Shown piece after piece: positions 6,762 to 7,082 of a stretch of DNA of 7,082 nucleotides. The number at the start of each line of letters is the position of its first letter. The first letter of the stretch is position 1. A program made the position numbers and the translations under genes. The notes below the pieces were generated by a model. The model saw only the letters and a list, made by a program, of their open reading frames with translations, had not been told where the DNA came from and did not search any database. The stretch spans positions 1 to 7,082 of the forward strand of contig JACCSL010000300.1 in assembly GCA_013812995.1 (NCBI GenBank). The letters are read 5' to 3'. The stretch is from Ardenticatenales bacterium. Its GTDB lineage: Bacteria; Chloroflexota; Anaerolineae; Ardenticatenales; Ardenticatenaceae.

Positions 6762-7082
6762 ACTCTGGTGGCGCGGGGGCAATGTCCGCTGTAAAGCGCT
6801 CCACCAACTCGGAACGTGCCGTGCCCGCCGCCACAAAATCATAGTTCAATAGTTTTACCTGACTGGCTGATTGTTCTGGAATTGTTGCTACCGGGTTGGT
6901 CGGTAGCTGATACCAGTTGACGGTGGCGGGAATCTCCTGAGCCGCCTGCGAGAGCGCCCAGTCGACATAGGTTCTAGCAGCTTCCTCGCTGGCCTTGACA
7001 CAATCGTGAGAAAAAGTGATACCAACCGCAATCTCGCCCCGCCCGGCCATCTGGGCGGGTGCCCGACCCGCGCGAGTCATAT
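6760..7082 (-). CDS. ABC-type extracellular solute-binding protein, C-terminal part (Fe(3+)/phosphonate/hexose-phosphate-like)
   Basis: C-terminal ~106 residues of a periplasmic or lipid-anchored binding protein; the frame is open at the right edge, and the Met at 7080 is probably internal because family members have similar sequence on both sides of this point. Visible family-like features, in order: TRAGRAPAQMAGRGEIAVGI, then FSHDC, a helix ending in WALSQAAQEI, the hinge-side stretch YQLPTNPVATIPE, and the closing KLLNYDFVAAGTARSELVERF. These match the FbpA/AfuA-like class often annotated as iron(III) or 2-aminoethylphosphonate binding protein. The ligand cannot be assigned: the iron-binding tyrosine pair of FbpA-type proteins would lie upstream, outside the window, and some members bind sugar phosphates instead. 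The next gene is a sensor kinase, not a permease, so this may be a sensory rather than a transport binding protein. It ends in TAG at 6760-6762. Confidence 0.85.
   Translation of the reverse strand, partial: MTRAGRAPAQMAGRGEIAVGITFSHDCVKASEEAARTYVDWALSQAAQEIPATVNWYQLPTNPVATIPEQSASQVKLLNYDFVAAGTARSELVERFTADIAPAPPE

Larger units (their letters stand above)
801..7082 (-). other. Predicted operon: binding protein, hybrid kinase, receiver, HD-GYP enzyme
   Basis: Four same-strand genes are separated by 18 bases, a 1-base overlap and a 16-base overlap. No internal gap is large enough for a separate promoter in intergenic DNA, and no terminator-like hairpin is seen between them. The operon promoter must lie to the right of the window. 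The products form a plausible chain: ligand capture outside the cell, kinase, receiver, cyclic-di-GMP hydrolysis. Co-transcription is inferred from spacing; the functional chain is a hypothesis. Confidence 0.8.

Noticed and set aside
1..7082. CRISPR array, tRNA/rRNA, insertion sequence or attachment site
   Set aside because: No regularly spaced repeats, RNA gene signatures, transposase motifs or terminal inverted repeats were seen; the window is nearly fully coding with conserved signalling domains.

Overview
The window is a compact bacterial locus made almost entirely of signal-transduction genes, with no gene-free stretch over about 20 bases. The genes are GC-rich (roughly 60% by eye). Three features point towards a Chloroflexota (green non-sulfur) bacterium: a multi-GAF HD-GYP protein, a Cache/HAMP/GAF hybrid kinase with tandem receivers, and a secreted-type C39-like protein ending in an 'LYVPVM' tail. 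That assignment is inference from style and was not tested by a search.

Layout: the left end (2-796, + strand) holds the C-terminal part of a C39-like papain-fold cysteine peptidase whose start lies off the left edge. Its stop faces, across only 4 bases, the stop of the last gene of a four-gene minus-strand run that fills the rest of the window. Read in transcription order (right to left), that run is: (i) the C-terminal part of a periplasmic/extracellular solute-binding protein of the Fe(3+)/phosphonate/hexose-phosphate type (6760-7082, start off the right edge); (ii) a 959-residue membrane hybrid histidine kinase (TM, Cache-like sensor, TM, HAMP, GAF, HisKA, HATPase, REC, REC; 3862-6741); (iii) a 141-residue stand-alone receiver protein (3437-3862); (iv) an 883-residue cytoplasmic protein with four GAF-type domains and a complete HD-GYP cyclic-di-GMP phosphodiesterase domain (801-3452). 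Spacings are 18 bases, a 1-base TAATG stop/start overlap and a 16-base overlap, so this is very probably one operon with coupled translation.

Working model (inference): the binding protein captures a small ligand outside the membrane and, directly or through the Cache-like domain, controls the kinase. Phosphate passes to the kinase's own receivers and/or the small receiver protein. The downstream output is cyclic-di-GMP breakdown by the HD-GYP enzyme, additionally tuned by its GAF domains. No permease, DNA-binding output, HPt domain or GGDEF domain is visible. An SBP-kinase-regulator gene order recalls the HptA-HptS-HptR and PgtC-PgtB-PgtA systems, but with a second-messenger enzyme in place of a transcriptional regulator. 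This is the most interesting hypothesis in the window.
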